From the NCBI RefSeq assembly GCF_043290135.1, contig NC_134710.1, positions 277,470,776 through 277,534,775 on the forward strand: a stretch of DNA of 64,000 nucleotides, in the 5' to 3' direction. Shown in pieces: positions 12,780 to 24,972 of the stretch. The translations under genes were made by a program, and so were the position numbers. The notes beneath the pieces were generated by a model. That model saw only the letters and a list, made by a program, of their open reading frames with translations. It had not been told where the DNA came from and ran no database searches. Origin of the DNA: Rhipicephalus microplus (taxonomy: Eukaryota > Arthropoda > Arachnida > Ixodida > Ixodidae). The number at the start of each line of letters is the position of its first letter. The first letter of the stretch is position 1.

Positions 12780-14690
12780 ATTCACAAACTTTATTGATAA
12801 TGACTAACTAGCCTAAAAATTCATAAAGCAGTTTCATTTAAACGGGAAGGAGACTTTGGTACATTAGAATTGTCATTTACTGATTTTCTTGCAAGAAATG
12901 CCTCAAGGCCCTTACTTGTAGGGATATATTACATAAAGAGGAGGGAAAAACAGATAGGCTGTAGCATCAATAAACAGCAGAACAACAATACTCATCAAAC
13001 AAACACCTAAAAAAGTGTGACATAACAAACAAGATATACAAAAATGCAATTCTGAAAATAGAAAAGCTCTAGTGAGACAGCCTACAAATGGGTAATACTT
13101 TTAATAAGTTTATTAAATTTAAGTGTATTAATTTTAGTTGTAATATAAGGAGGCAGCCAGTTCAACTCGATAATGGTTTTAGGGATGAATGATTTAGCAA
13201 AGATGGAAGTACAGCAAGCTATGTGTTTAATTTTGAAAGGACGATGGTGATGTGGAAATATGATTGGAAAAAAAATGAAGTAATGAGTGGCAGTATATTT
13301 TATAAAAAAGAGGTAAAGAAACTAGTGTACAATGATGGTAAAGGTTATCAAGACCAGCACAAGCCTTTAGGACTGACACACCAATGAAATGGTAGTAATC
13401 AGAAAAAAAAAAATCTAAATCTGTTGCATTTTTTTGGAGAGATCGATGTTGCCTATGATGTAGGCCTAATTCAGGTGCCACATCTATGAAGTATACTCTA
13501 TATTTTAGGATGAATTAAAGTAAAGTGGGTGAGATTAAGCACCTGTGCAGGAGCATGTTGTAGATTACAATTTGAGAGGCAGAGAGGTAGTGGCAACTAC
13601 AAAGCGAAATAGGTATGACGGCTCCATGTCAGGTCAAACATAGAATGAACATTTAAATAGTTGTCAGTGCAAGCTGAATCAACATTTATGTATTTGGAGT
13701 ATGTGAAGTTCAGAAAGCAGCATAAAACTTTTTGTAAACGTGACAAGTTGAGCCTTACACTTATTTAGAAATGTAGCCATGATGAGCACCAAGTTGTAAT
13801 TGAACAGAGGTTGCTTTATAATAACTGATAGCCAGAGTTACTTTTCATGGCTCAGTACACTACAAATGAGGTCATCAGTGAAAAAGTCTAGTTTGAGAAA
13901 AAATACATTCAGGCAAATCATTAACAAATATTAGAAAAGAACAGGGGACCAAGGAAACTTCCCTGCGGAGTGCCGAATGTTACTTGAGCTGTCGAAGAGT
14001 AAGAGCCATTAACAGAGGTGAATTGACTGCGATATCAGAGGAACCCTTGTATACTAAGATGTGTGTGTGAATGTTCAGTTGTGTTAACTACAGAGTCTAT
14101 GGCCCGTATTCACAAACCAACCTTGGCCTTTCCTCGAGTTCTCCTCAAGCTTTTGTACCCTCTACTTGTGTTATAAAGGCACAAAAATGGTAAGGAGGTA
14201 AAAAACTACAACAAGACTGGTTCACGAATACTGGCCAACTTTGTACATCAAGCGCAATAAAGGCTTACAACCGATAACAAAAACTTGAGGTAACACCGAG
14301 GATGGTTAGTGAATACAGGCCTATGGTCGGAGACCCAATCAGTGCACCGAAAAAACTGGGAAACAAGGTTTCAACTTGAAAGCCAGTGTCTATTAATAAG
14401 CCATGAGTAAATTATGTCAGCTGATGATCACAAGGAAATTCCTTACAGAAACTGTGCTATTTAAACATGATGTAATCTTTGAAATAATTATTTATTTGAG
14501 TTTGAATGATGCCTTCGAGGAGCTTGGAAAAAGTGTAAGTGAAAGGAATGAGTCTGTAGTTTAGAGAATCAGGGCAGGTGCCTGATTAGAACATTGCATA
14601 ACTTGGCTTCACACCAGTGATGAGGAATGCAGCAAAAGGATAATGATCCATAAAAAAAGTGCAGTAAAGGCTTCAAAAATGCTCCCAAAT
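12780..14690 (-). pseudogene. Decayed CR1/Jockey-like LINE fragment (left arm)
   Basis: Read on the minus strand, fragments of a LINE reverse transcriptase are recognisable in several frames: a SKLLE segment, a TFGTPQGS block before LFADD-like sequence, and the C-terminal KSFIPKTI...NWLP signature that ends many CR1/Jockey-type ORF2 proteins. Stops and frameshifts are frequent. The element is interrupted by a MITE at 14101-14321. The 3' end near 12880 has a GGGCCTTGAGG motif reminiscent of the stem-loop tail of the related fragment at 17487-18196. Confidence 0.7.
14101..14321. mobile_element. MITE with GGCCYGTATTCRC termini (left arm)
   Basis: A 221-bp element with imperfect inverted ends: GGCCCGTATTCACAAACCAA on the left, and GGCCTGTATTCACTAACCAT on the right when reverse-complemented. 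It is bordered by TAT on both sides. It interrupts the decayed LINE reading frame and has no coding capacity. The superfamily is not certain from a 2-3 bp flank. Confidence 0.75.
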
Positions 14691-15040
14691 ATATTTTAAT
14701 ATATCGTGGCTAAAAACAAGGAGATCTATACTTGCAGCATTTTTATTGTTTCTAAATAAAGAAAAAATACCATCTTTACTGACGACTACAAATTTATTGC
14801 ATAGAATAGAGAAATCATGAAATGAACTAAAGATTCGAAAAGGAGTAACCATTTCAAGAGTGAAAACAGATGAGCACGCTTTTATAATAAGATAGGCAGA
14901 ATAGACGCCATTCAGCTAGTCAATGTTCAGATGGATCAGGATATAAATGCGGCTTATATTACATTCCAAAATCTCCAGGGTTTATTACATAGCACAGTGG
15001 ACACGCAGGGGTGTCTGCATAAGCAGGCGTTTAGTGTGTA
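14691..15040. other. Sequence between the LINE remnants, left arm (mirror 22706-23061)
   Basis: AT-rich sequence without recognised features. Its inner end may include the 5' untranslated region of the RTE-type LINE. A 14-base poly-G run starts at about 15064, just inside the LINE. Confidence 0.5.
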
Positions 15041-18000
15041 GTGACACCATGGACCCGAGCTAAGGGGGGGGGGGGGGTTCTCACCAGAGATGGATTGGCC
15101 ACCCGGGTGCAGTATCTGGCCACTACCTCCCACATGCATACGTCAAATAACTCACGGCCCTTAGTCCCCAGCAGCTGCGAAGCAACTGACCCCGGCGGCG
15201 GTCAGATCTGCAATGCAGCAGAGGGTGCTAAGAATCTCTGGATCCAGACAGGCCACCATTGGAACCTGAACTTGGCAACGTTTAACACTAGAACCTTATC
15301 TAGTGAGGGAAGCCTAGCTGTACTACTCGAGGAGCTAGAGGGTGTTAAATGGGATATAATAAAACTCAGTGAGGTTAGGAGGACAGATGAGGCCTATACG
15401 GTGCTACAGAATGGGCACCTCCTTTGCTATCGAGGCTTGGTTGACAGAAGAGAACTGGGAGTGGGGTTCCTAATTCACAAAAACATAGCTGGCAACATAT
15501 AGGAATACTATAGCATTAATGAAAGGGTGGTAGGTATGGTAATTAAACTCAATAAGAGATACAAGATGAAGGATACAACCTTACGCGCCTACATCCAGCC
15601 ACGATGACGCATCAGTTGAAAGCTTCTATGAAGACGGACGTGGAATCAGCAATGAGTAAGGTAAAAACACACTATACTATACTGATGGCAGACTTTAATG
15701 CAAAGATAGGCTGGAGACCAGGCAGTAGGAGATTATGGCATCGGTACTAGAAATGCCGAAGGAGAGCTACTAGTAGAATTTGCAGAACGCAATAATTTAC
15801 GTATTTTGAATACCTTCTACCAAAAACGAGGAAACCGTAAGTGGACATGGAGGAGCCCTAATGGGGAAAGTAAAAACGGAATAGACTTTATAATGAGTGC
15901 ACACCCAGGCATCGTGCAGGATGTGGAAGTGGTTGGCAGGGTGTGATGCAGTTACCATAGAATGGTACAGTCTCGATTTCACCTAGACTTGAAGAAGAAA
16001 CGACAGAAACTGATACGCAAGAAGCCAATCAATTAGCTAGCACTGTGAGGGAAAGTAGAGGAATTGAGAGTCGCCCTTCAGAACAGGTGCTCGGCTCTTA
16101 TCGAGAAAACCAGCCTTAGCGTTGACGCAATGAATAATAATCTGAAGAGTATCATTATGGAGTGTGCAGTGGAAGTTGGAGGTACGGTACTTAGACAGGA
16201 CACTGCCAAGCTGTCCCAGGAGACGAATAACCACATTAAAGAGCGTCAAAGCATGAAAGTCTCAAGTACAACAGACAAAATAGAACTGGCAGAACTTTCG
16301 AAGTTGATTAATAGGCGTAAGGTATTCGATGTAAGAAGGTATAACATGGAGGGAATTGAACATGTTCTGAAAAATGGAGGAAGCGTCAAAACAGTGAAGA
16401 GGAAACTTGGAATAGGGAGAAATTGGATATATGCACTAAGGGACAAAGAAGGCAAAATAACTACCAATATGGATAGGATAGTTAAAATAACGGAGGAGTT
16501 TTACAGAGATCTGTACAGTAGCCAGGACAACCTCGACCTTAATACTATAAGAACTTGCAGTAACCCAGATGACACCCCACTAGTAATGATAGAAGGAGTC
16601 AGAAAAGCTTTGGAGAGCATGCAAAGAGGCAAAGCTGCTGGTGAGGATTAGGTAACATCAGATCTGCTGAAAGATGGAGAACAAATTGTGTTAGAAAAAC
16701 TAGCCATCCTATTTACGAGGTGTCTCCTGACGGGAAGGGTACCAGAGTCTTGGAAGAATGCTAACATCATCTTAATACATAAGAAAGGAGATGACAAGGA
16801 CTAAAAGAATTACAGGCCGACCAGGTTGCTGTCCGTAGTATACAAGTTATTTACAAAGGTACTTGCTAACAGAGTTATTAAAACATTAGAATTCGATCAA
16901 CCAAAGGAACAAGCAGGATTTCGAACAGGATACTCAACAATCGACCACATTCATACTATCAATCAAATAATAGAGAAATGCTCAGAATATAACCAACCAC
17001 TATTCATACCCTTCATAGATTACGAGAAGGCGTTTTATTCAGTAGAAATATCATCAGTCATGCAGACACTGCAGAATCAGAGCGTCGATGAAGCATATAC
17101 AAAGATCCTGGAGTACATCTACAGGGGATCAACTGCTGTCCTAATGCTTCATAAAGAAAGCAACAGAATACCAATCAAGAAGGGTGTAAGGCAGGGGGAT
17201 AAAATCTCCCCAATGCTATTTACCACGTGCTTACAGGAGGTTTTCAGAGGCCTAGAATGGGAACAGTTAGGGATAAGAGTTAATAGAGAATACCTTAGTA
17301 ACCTGCGCTTCGCCGATGACATTTCATTGCTGAGTAACTCAGGGGACTAATTCCAACTCATGATTAAAGAATTAGACAAGGAGAGCAGAAAGGTGGGTCT
17401 TAGAATTGATCTGCAGAAAACGAAAGTAATGTACAACAACCTCGGAAGAGAGCAGTGCTTCAAGATAGTTAATAGTGCACTTCAAGTTGTTTATTTATTT
17501 TTATTTCATAATACCCCTAAAGGCCCCCGAAGGGGTATTACATAGGGGAACAAACACATGAAACAAATTTTTGTACGCTTATACAGTCTAAAAACAAGAT
17601 TAAACAAAATAATGAAAGCGAGCTAAATACAAAAAGCAACAACAACAACCAAAATCAGATACTATGAAAAAAAGAAAAATTAAGTAGAGATGAAATATTG
17701 AATACTGGAAACATAAATTAAGGGCACTAACAAATACAGTATACAAGGAAAAAAAACTAAAATGATGGCATGATCTTAAGATACAAAAGTTCGTAATTAA
17801 CACATAAATAATACAAATCAAGCGTGTACAATGGTCGTGAAAAACATTAACACATGATAACAAGAAAAATAAACACTGATGTACATATGAAGAAGCTTAA
17901 TGAGAGTACGCGCGGTGGATATCTAATCGGAAATGTTGAGTAAAAGTTCGTTAAAAGTTGGGAAATCTGCTTGAGTGGCAATGTGGGATGGCAAGCTATT

Positions 18001-18451
18001 CCATGCAACTATTGTTCGGGGAATGAAGGAATTAGCGTAATGAGCTGAGTGACAAGTTATACATTTTATCTTGAAGATATGGTCTGTGCGTGGAAAGATG
18101 ACTGTTGGTGCTTCGAAAATGCGGTGAAGGTATGGGTGATAATAGAGCTTGTGGAGAAGCGAAAGGCGGGCAGTTCTGCGGCGATGAGTTAAGTCGTCAA
18201 GCTGAGCGCGAGTTTTTAGTAAAAGACTATGTCTACTTAGTGCAGGTAATAACCACGGAGCCGAACCAAGAGATTGAAGTAACTAGAAGAATAAGAATGG
18301 GGTGGAGCACATTTGGCAAGCACTCTCATGTTATGACAGGTAGATTGCCACTATCCCTCAAGAAGAAGATATATAACAGCTGTAACTTGCTGGTACTTAG
18401 CTACGGAGCGGAAACCTGGAGACTTACAAAGAGGGTTCAGCTTGAATAGAG
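15041..18451 (+). pseudogene. RTE-type LINE, truncated at the palindrome centre (left arm)
   Basis: Pieces of one ORF in several frames. At 15041-15502 an APE-type endonuclease begins, with LNLATFNTRTL and LSEVRR motifs. Up to about 15940 follow ADFNAKIGW and the end of the endonuclease. At 16064-16651 is a linker with GKAAGED. At 16826-17350 is a reverse transcriptase with GVRQGDKISP and RFADDISLL. At 18200-18449 is a C-terminal part with GRLPLSLKKKIYNS and YGAETW. There are several stops, and an insertion at 17487-18196. The frame ends abruptly at 18451, where the arm ends. The RQGDKISP and FADD style fits the RTE clade; the clade name is from motif memory. Confidence 0.85.
17487..18196 (-). 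mobile_element. 5'-truncated CR1/Jockey-like LINE 3' end inserted in the RTE LINE (left arm)
   Basis: A 710-bp insertion in opposite orientation to its host, flanked by TCAAG at 17482-17486 and 18197-18201. On the minus strand it encodes about 90 C-terminal ORF2 residues (18193 to 17923) with FPRTDHIFKIK and NSFIPRTIVAWNSLPSHI. After a roughly 380-bp 3' UTR it ends with the stem-loop AATACCCC...GGGGTATT (17510-17539) and an AAATAAATAA-type tail. 5' truncation, a short target duplication and a 3' hairpin are typical of LINE insertion. Confidence 0.85.
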
Positions 18452-19291
18452 CCAAATTTAGTGTTAGTTATAAACGTTCGGCGATTTTAAACTTCCAGGC
18501 TTCAGTTTTGTCACTTTATCTATCTTGGCTAGTGATAAGGTAGCCCATGCCTTACTATAAAAGCTTGTTAAGACTTTCGCCTAACTCAGTTTATCACGAA
18601 GCCTATACAAATTGTAGGTTCTGATTTTGATGAGATAAACCTTGAAACTTCTTTTTCTGAGAGCCTTTTAGCTCTATGTTCTCCCCATTTTTTTAAACAA
18701 AATTAGACGCCGTTCAAAACTACCCGAACTCATGATATGACACATACCTGTTACAAAAGTACGGTGTAGTAAATGTGCATTTTTGCCTCAAAGAGCCAAT
18801 AAAAAGAAGAAACAAAAATGTCTGTGTAGGTCTACACTGTACCCTATTAATCCTTGGGAATTCAACAGCAAGTGATATGGATTACAGAAAAATGCTCAAA
18901 GCCTCAAGCCGTCAGTTGAGGTGCTGTGCACTATCATCATCAGCATGACTACGTCCACTGCAGGACAAAGGCCTCTCCCATGTTTCGCCAGTTAACTCGA
19001 TCCTGTGCTTGCTGCTGCCACTTTACACCCACAAACTTCTTGATCTCATCTGCCCACCTAACCTTCTGTCTCCCCCTAACTCTAATGCCTTCTCTGGGAA
19101 TCCAGTTAGTTACCCTTAACGACCAGCAATTGTCCTGTCTATGCACTACATGCCCAGCCCATGTCCATTTCCTCTTCTTGATTTCAACTATGATATGCTT
19201 AACCCCGTTTTGTTCCCTGATCCACTCTGCTCTCTTTTTGTCTCTTAAAGTTACACCTACCATTTTTCTTTCCATTGCTCGCTGCATCATC
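18452..19291. other. Unique spacer at the centre of the palindrome
   Basis: This 840-bp loop separates the two arms. Bases 18928-19291 are the 3' end of the right-arm RTE-type LINE, on the minus strand. Bases 18452-18927 are AT-rich, and I recognise no gene, repeat or motif in them. The spacer has no partner elsewhere in the window. Confidence 0.9.
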
Positions 19292-22200
19292 CTCTATTCA
19301 AGCTGAACCCTCTTTGTAAGTCTCCAGGTTTCCGCTCCGTAGCTAAGTACCAGCAAGTTACAGCTGTTATATATCTTCTTCTTGAGGGATAGTGGCAATC
19401 TACCTGTCATAACATGAGAGTGCTTGCCAAATGTGCTCCACCCCATTCTTATTCTTCTAGTTACTTCAATCTCTTGGTTCGGCTCCGTGGTTATTACCTG
19501 CACTAAGTAGACATAGTCTTTTACTAAAAACTCGCGCTCAGCTTGACGACTTAACTCATCGCCGCAGAACTGCCCGCCTTTCGCTTCTCCACAAGCTCTA
19601 TCATCACCCATACCTTCACCGCATTTTCGAAGCACCAACAGTCATCTTTCCACGCACAGACCATATCTTCAAGATAAAATGTATAACTTGTCACTCAGCT
19701 CATTACGCTAATTCCTTCATTCCCCGAACAATAGTTGCATGGAATAGCTTGCCATCCCACATTGCCACTCAAGCAGATTTCCCAACATTTAACGAACTTT
19801 TACTCAACATTTCCGATTAGATATCCACCGCGCGTACTCTCATTAAGCTTCTTCATATGTACATCAGTGTTTATTTTTCTTGTTATCATGTGTTAATGTT
19901 TTTCACGACCATTGTGCACGCTTGATTTGTATTATTTATGTGTTAATTACGAACTTTTGTATCTTAAGATCATGCCATCATTTTAGTTTTTTTTCCTTGT
20001 ATACTGTATTTGTTAGTGCCCTTAATTTATGTTTCCAGTATTCAATATTTCATCTCTACTTAATTTTTCTTTTTTTCATAGTATCTGATTTTGGTTGTTG
20101 TTGTTGCTTTTTGTATTTAGCTCGCTTTCATTATTTTGTTTAATCTTGTTTTTAGACTGTATAAGCGTACAAAAATTTGTTTCATGTGTTTGTTCCCCTA
20201 TGTAATACCCCTTCGGGGGCCTTTAGGGGTATTATGAAATAAAAATAAATAAACAACTTGAAGTGCACTATTAACTATCTTGAAGCACTGCTCTCTTCCG
20301 AGGTTGTTGTACATTACTTTCGTTTTCTGCAGATCAATTCTAAGACCCACCTTTCTGCTCTCCTTGTCTAATTCTTTAATCATGAGTTGGAATTAGTCCC
20401 CTGAGTTACTCAGCAATGAAATGTCATCGGCGAAGCGCAGGTTACTAAGGTATTCTCTATTAACTCTTATCCCTAACTGTTCCCATTCTAGGCCTCTGAA
20501 AACCTCCTGTAAGCACGTGGTAAATAGCATTGGGGAGATTTTATCCCCCTGCCTTACACCCTTCTTGATTGGTATTCTGTTGCTTTCTTTATGAAGCATT
20601 AGGACAGCAGTTGATCCCCTGTAGATGTACTCCAGGATCTTTGTATATGCTTCATCGACGCTCTGATTCCGCAGTGTCTGCATGACTGATGATATTTCTA
20701 CTGAATAAAACGCCTTCTCGTAATCTATGAAGGGTATGAATAGTGGTTGGTTATATTCTGAGCATTTCTCTATTATTTGATTGATAGTATGAATGTGGTC
20801 GATTGTTGAGTATCCTGTTCGAAATCCTGCTTGTTCCTTTGGTTGATCGAATTCTAATGTTTTAATAACTCTGTTAGCAAGTACCTTTGTAAATAACTTG
20901 TATACTACGGACAGCAACCTGGTCGGCCTGTAATTCTTTTAGTCCTTGTCATCTCCTTTCTTATGTATTAAGATGATGTTAGCATTCTTCCAAGACTCTG
21001 GTACCCTTCCCGTCAGGAGACACCTCGTAAATAGGATGGCTAGTTTTTCTAACACAATTTGTTCTCCATCTTTCAGCAGATCTGATGTTACCTAATCCTC
21101 ACCAGCAGCTTTGCCTCTTTGCATGCTCTCCAAAGCTTTTCTGACTCCTTCTATCATTACTAGTGGGGTGTCATCTGGGTTACTGCAAGTTCTTATAGTA
21201 TTAAGGTCGAGGTTGTCCTGGCTACTGTACAGATCTCTGTAAAACTCCTCCGTTATTTTAACTATCCAATCCATATTGGTAGTTATTTTGCCTTCTTTGT
21301 CCCTTAGTGCATATATCCAATTTCTCCCTATTCCAAGTTTCCTCTTCACTGTTTTGACGCTTCCTCCATTTTTCAGAACATGTTCAATTCCCTCCATGTT
21401 ATACCTTCTTACATCGAATACCTTACGCCTATTAATCAACTTCGAAAGTTCTGCCAGTTCTATTTTGTCTGTTGTACTTGAGACTTTCATGCTTTGACGC
21501 TCTTTAATGAGGTTATTCGTCTCCTGGGACAGCTTGGCAGTGTCCTGTCTAAGTACCGTACCTCCAACTTCCACTGCACACTCCATAATGATACTCTTCA
21601 GATTATTATTCATTGCGTCAACGCTAAGGCTGGTTTCCTCGATAAGAGCCGAGCACCTGTTCTGAAGGGAGACTCTCAATTCCTCTACTTTCCCTCACAG
21701 TGCTAGCTAATTGATTGGCTTCTTGCGTATCAGTTTCTGTCGTTTCTTCTTCAAGTCTAGGTGAAATCGAGACCGTACCATTCTATGGTAACTGCATCAC
21801 ACCCTGCCAACCACTTCCACATCCTGCACGATGCCTGGGTGTGCACTCATTATAAAGTCTATTCCGTTTTTACTTTCCCCATTAGGGCTCCTCCATGTCC
21901 ACTTACGGTTTCCTCGTTTTTGGTAGAAGGTATTCAAAATACATAAATTATTGCGTTCTGCAAATTCTACTAGTAGCTCTCCTTCGGCATTTCTAGTACC
22001 GATGCCATAATCTCCTACTGCCTGGTCTCCAGCCTATCTTTGCATTAAAGTCTGCCATCAGTATAGTATGGTGTGTTTTTACCTTACTCATTGCTGATTC
22101 CACGTCCGTCTTCATAGAAGCTTTCAACTGATGCGTCATCGTGGCTGGATGTAGGCGCGTAAGGTTGTATCCTTCATCTTGTATCTCTTATTGAGTTTAA

Positions 22201-22705
22201 TTACCATACCTACCACCCTTTCATTAATGCTATAGTATTCCTATATGTTGCCAGCTATGTTTCTGTGAATTAGGAACCCCACTCCCAGTTCTCTTCTGTC
22301 AACCAAGCCTCGATAGCAAAGGAGGTGCCCATTCTGTAGCACCGTATAGGCCTCATCTGTCCTCCTAACCTCACTGAGTTTTATTATATCCCATTTAACA
22401 CCCTCTAGCTCCTCGAGTAGTACAGCTAGGCTTCCCTCACTAGATAAGGTTCTAGTGTTAAACGTTGCCAAGTTCAGGTTCCAATGGTGGCCTGTCTGGA
22501 TCCAGAGATTCTTAGCACCCTCTGCTGCATTGCAGATCTGACCGCCGCCGGGGTCAGTTGCTTCGCAGCTGCTGGGGACTAAGGGCCGTGAGTTATTTGA
22601 CGTATGCATGTGGGAGGTAGTGGCCAGATACTGCACCCGGGTGGCCAATCCATCTCTGGTGAGAACCCCCCCCCCCCCCCCCTTAGCTCGGGTCCGTGGT
22701 GTCAC
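18928..22705 (-). pseudogene. RTE-type LINE with 3' end preserved (right arm and spacer)
   Basis: Mirror of the left copy, but it continues past the arm boundary to its natural end. Bases 18949-19290 encode the final 113 residues (WAGHV...RGRQKVRWADEI...AFVLQWT), and the element ends near 18928 in a short TGATGATGATAG tract. Stops, frameshifts and the LINE insertion at 19547-20256 are shared with the left copy. This copy shows that the palindrome axis cuts the LINE about 360 bp before its 3' end. Confidence 0.87.
19547..20256 (+). mobile_element. 5'-truncated CR1/Jockey-like LINE 3' end (right arm)
   Basis: Mirror of 17487-18196 on the plus strand: coding remnant to TAG 19818-19820, stem-loop at about 20204-20233, and A-rich tail touching the duplicated pentamer. 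The two copies are nearly identical. Confidence 0.85.
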
Positions 22706-23061
22706 TACACACTAAACGCCTGCTTATGCAGACACCCCTGCGTGTCCACTGTGCTATGTAATAAACCCTGGAGATTTTGGAATGTAATATAAGCCGCATT
22801 TATATCCTGATCCATCTGAACATTGACTAGCTGAATGGCGTCTATTCTGCCTATCTTACTATAAAAGCGTTCTCATCTGCATCTGTTTTCACTCTTGAAA
22901 TGGTTACTCCTTTTCGAATCTTTAGTTCATTTCATGATTTCTCTATTCTATGCAATAAATTTGTAGTCGTCAGTAAAGATGGTATTTTTTCTTTATTTAG
23001 AAACAATAAAAATGCTGCAAGTATAGATCTCCTTGTTTTTAGCCACGATATATTAAAATAT

Positions 23062-24972
23062 ATTTGGGAGCATTTTTGAAGCCTTTACTGCACTTTTTTT
23101 ATGGATCATTATCCTTTTGCTGCATTCCTCATCACTGGTGTGAAGCCAAGTTATGCAATGTTCTAATCAGGCACCTGCCCTGATTCTCTAAACTACAGAC
23201 TCATTCCTTTCACTTACACTTTTTCCAAGCTCCTCGAAGGCATCATTCAAACTCAAATAAATAATTATTTCAAAGATTACATCATGTTTAAATAGCACAG
23301 TTTCTGTAAGGAATTTCCTTGTGATCATCAGCTGACATAATTTACTCATGGCTTATTAATAGACACTGGCTTTCAAGTTGAAACCTTGTTTCCCAGTTTT
23401 TTCGGTGCACTGATTGGGTCTCCGACCATAGGCCTGTATTCGCTAACCATCCTCGGTGTTACCTCAAGTTTTTGTTATCGGTTGTAAGCCTTTATTGCGC
23501 TTGATGTACAAAGTTGGCCAGTATTCGTGAACCAGTCTTGTTGTAGTTTTTTACCTCCTTACCATTTTTGTGCCTTTATAACACAAGTAGAGGGTACAAA
23601 AGCTTGAGGAGAACTCGAGGAAAGGCCAAGGTTGGTTTGTGAATACGGGCCATAGACTCTGTAGTTAACACAACTGAACATTCACACACACATCTTAGTA
23701 TACAAGGGTTCCTCTGATATCGCAGTCAATTCACCTCTGTTAATGGCTCTTACTCTTCGACAGCTCAAGTAACATTCGGCACTCCGCAGGGAAGTTTCCT
23801 TGGTCCCCTGTTCTTTTCTAATATTTGTTAATGATTTGCCTGAATGTATTTTTTCTCAAACTAGACTTTTTCACTGATGACCTCATTTGTAGTGTACTGA
23901 GCCATGAAAAGTAACTCTGGCTATCAGTTATTATAAAGCAACCTCTGTTCAATTACAACTTGGTGCTCATCATGGCTACATTTCTAAATAAGTGTAAGGC
24001 TCAACTTGTCACGTTTACAAAAAGTTTTATGCTGCTTTCTGAACTTCACATACTCCAAATACATAAATGTTGATTCAGCTTGCACTGACAACTATTTAAA
24101 TGTTCATTCTATGTTTGACCTGACATGGAGCCGTCATACCTATTTCGCTTTGTAGTTGCCACTACCTCTCTGCCTCTCAAATTGTAATCTACAACATGCT
24201 CCTGCACAGGTGCTTAATCTCACCCACTTTACTTTAATTCATCCTAAAATATAGAGTATACTTCATAGATGTGGCACCTGAATTAGGCCTACATCATAGG
24301 CAACATCGATCTCTCCAAAAAAATGCAACAGATTTTTTTTTTTCTGATTACTACCATTTCATTGGTGTGTCAGTCCTAAAGGCTTGTGCTGGTCTTGATA
24401 ACCTTTACCATCATTGTACACTAGTTTCTTTACCTCTTTTTTATAAAATATACTGCCACTCATTACTTCATTTTTTTCCAATCATATTTCCACATCACCA
24501 TCGTCCTTTCAAAATTAAACACATAGCTTGCTGTACTTCCATCTTTGCTAAATCATTCATCCCTAAAACCATTATCGAGTTGAACTGGCTGCCTCCTTAT
24601 ATTACAACTAAAATTAATACACTTAAATTTAATAAACTTATTAAAAGTATTACCCATTTGTAGGCTGTCTCACTAGAGCTTTTCTATTTTCAGAATTGCA
24701 TTTTTGTATATTTTGTTTGTTATGTCACACTTTTTTAGGTGTTTGTTTGATGAGTATTGTTGTTCTGCTGTTTATTGATGCTACAGCCTATCTGTTTTTC
24801 CTTCCTCTTTATGTAATATATCCCTACAAGTAAGGGCCTTGAGGCATTTCTTGCAAGAAAATCAGTAAATGACAATTCTAATGTACCAAAGTCTCCTTCC
24901 CGTTTAAAAGAAACTGCTTTATGAATTTTTAGGCTAGTTAGTCATTATCAATAAAGTTTGTGAATGTCTTTT
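23062..24972 (+). pseudogene. Decayed CR1/Jockey-like LINE fragment (right arm)
   Basis: Mirror of 12780-14690. The longest remnant, at 24271-24663, ends with the same IACCTSIFAKSFIPKTI signature. It is equally disrupted, so both copies were dead before the arms separated. Confidence 0.7.
23431..23651. mobile_element. MITE with GGCCYGTATTCRC termini (right arm)
   Basis: Mirror of 14101-14321, at the same position in the mirrored LINE fragment. Confidence 0.75.

Noticed and set aside
15064..15077. Poly-G run as a G-quadruplex regulatory site
   Set aside because: It is a homopolymer in a LINE leader that differs in length between arms, so slippage or sequencing error is more likely.
18949..19290. 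Apparent unique 113-residue gene in the spacer
   Set aside because: It is the C-terminal end of the right-arm RTE-type LINE ORF, continuous with 19294-19638.
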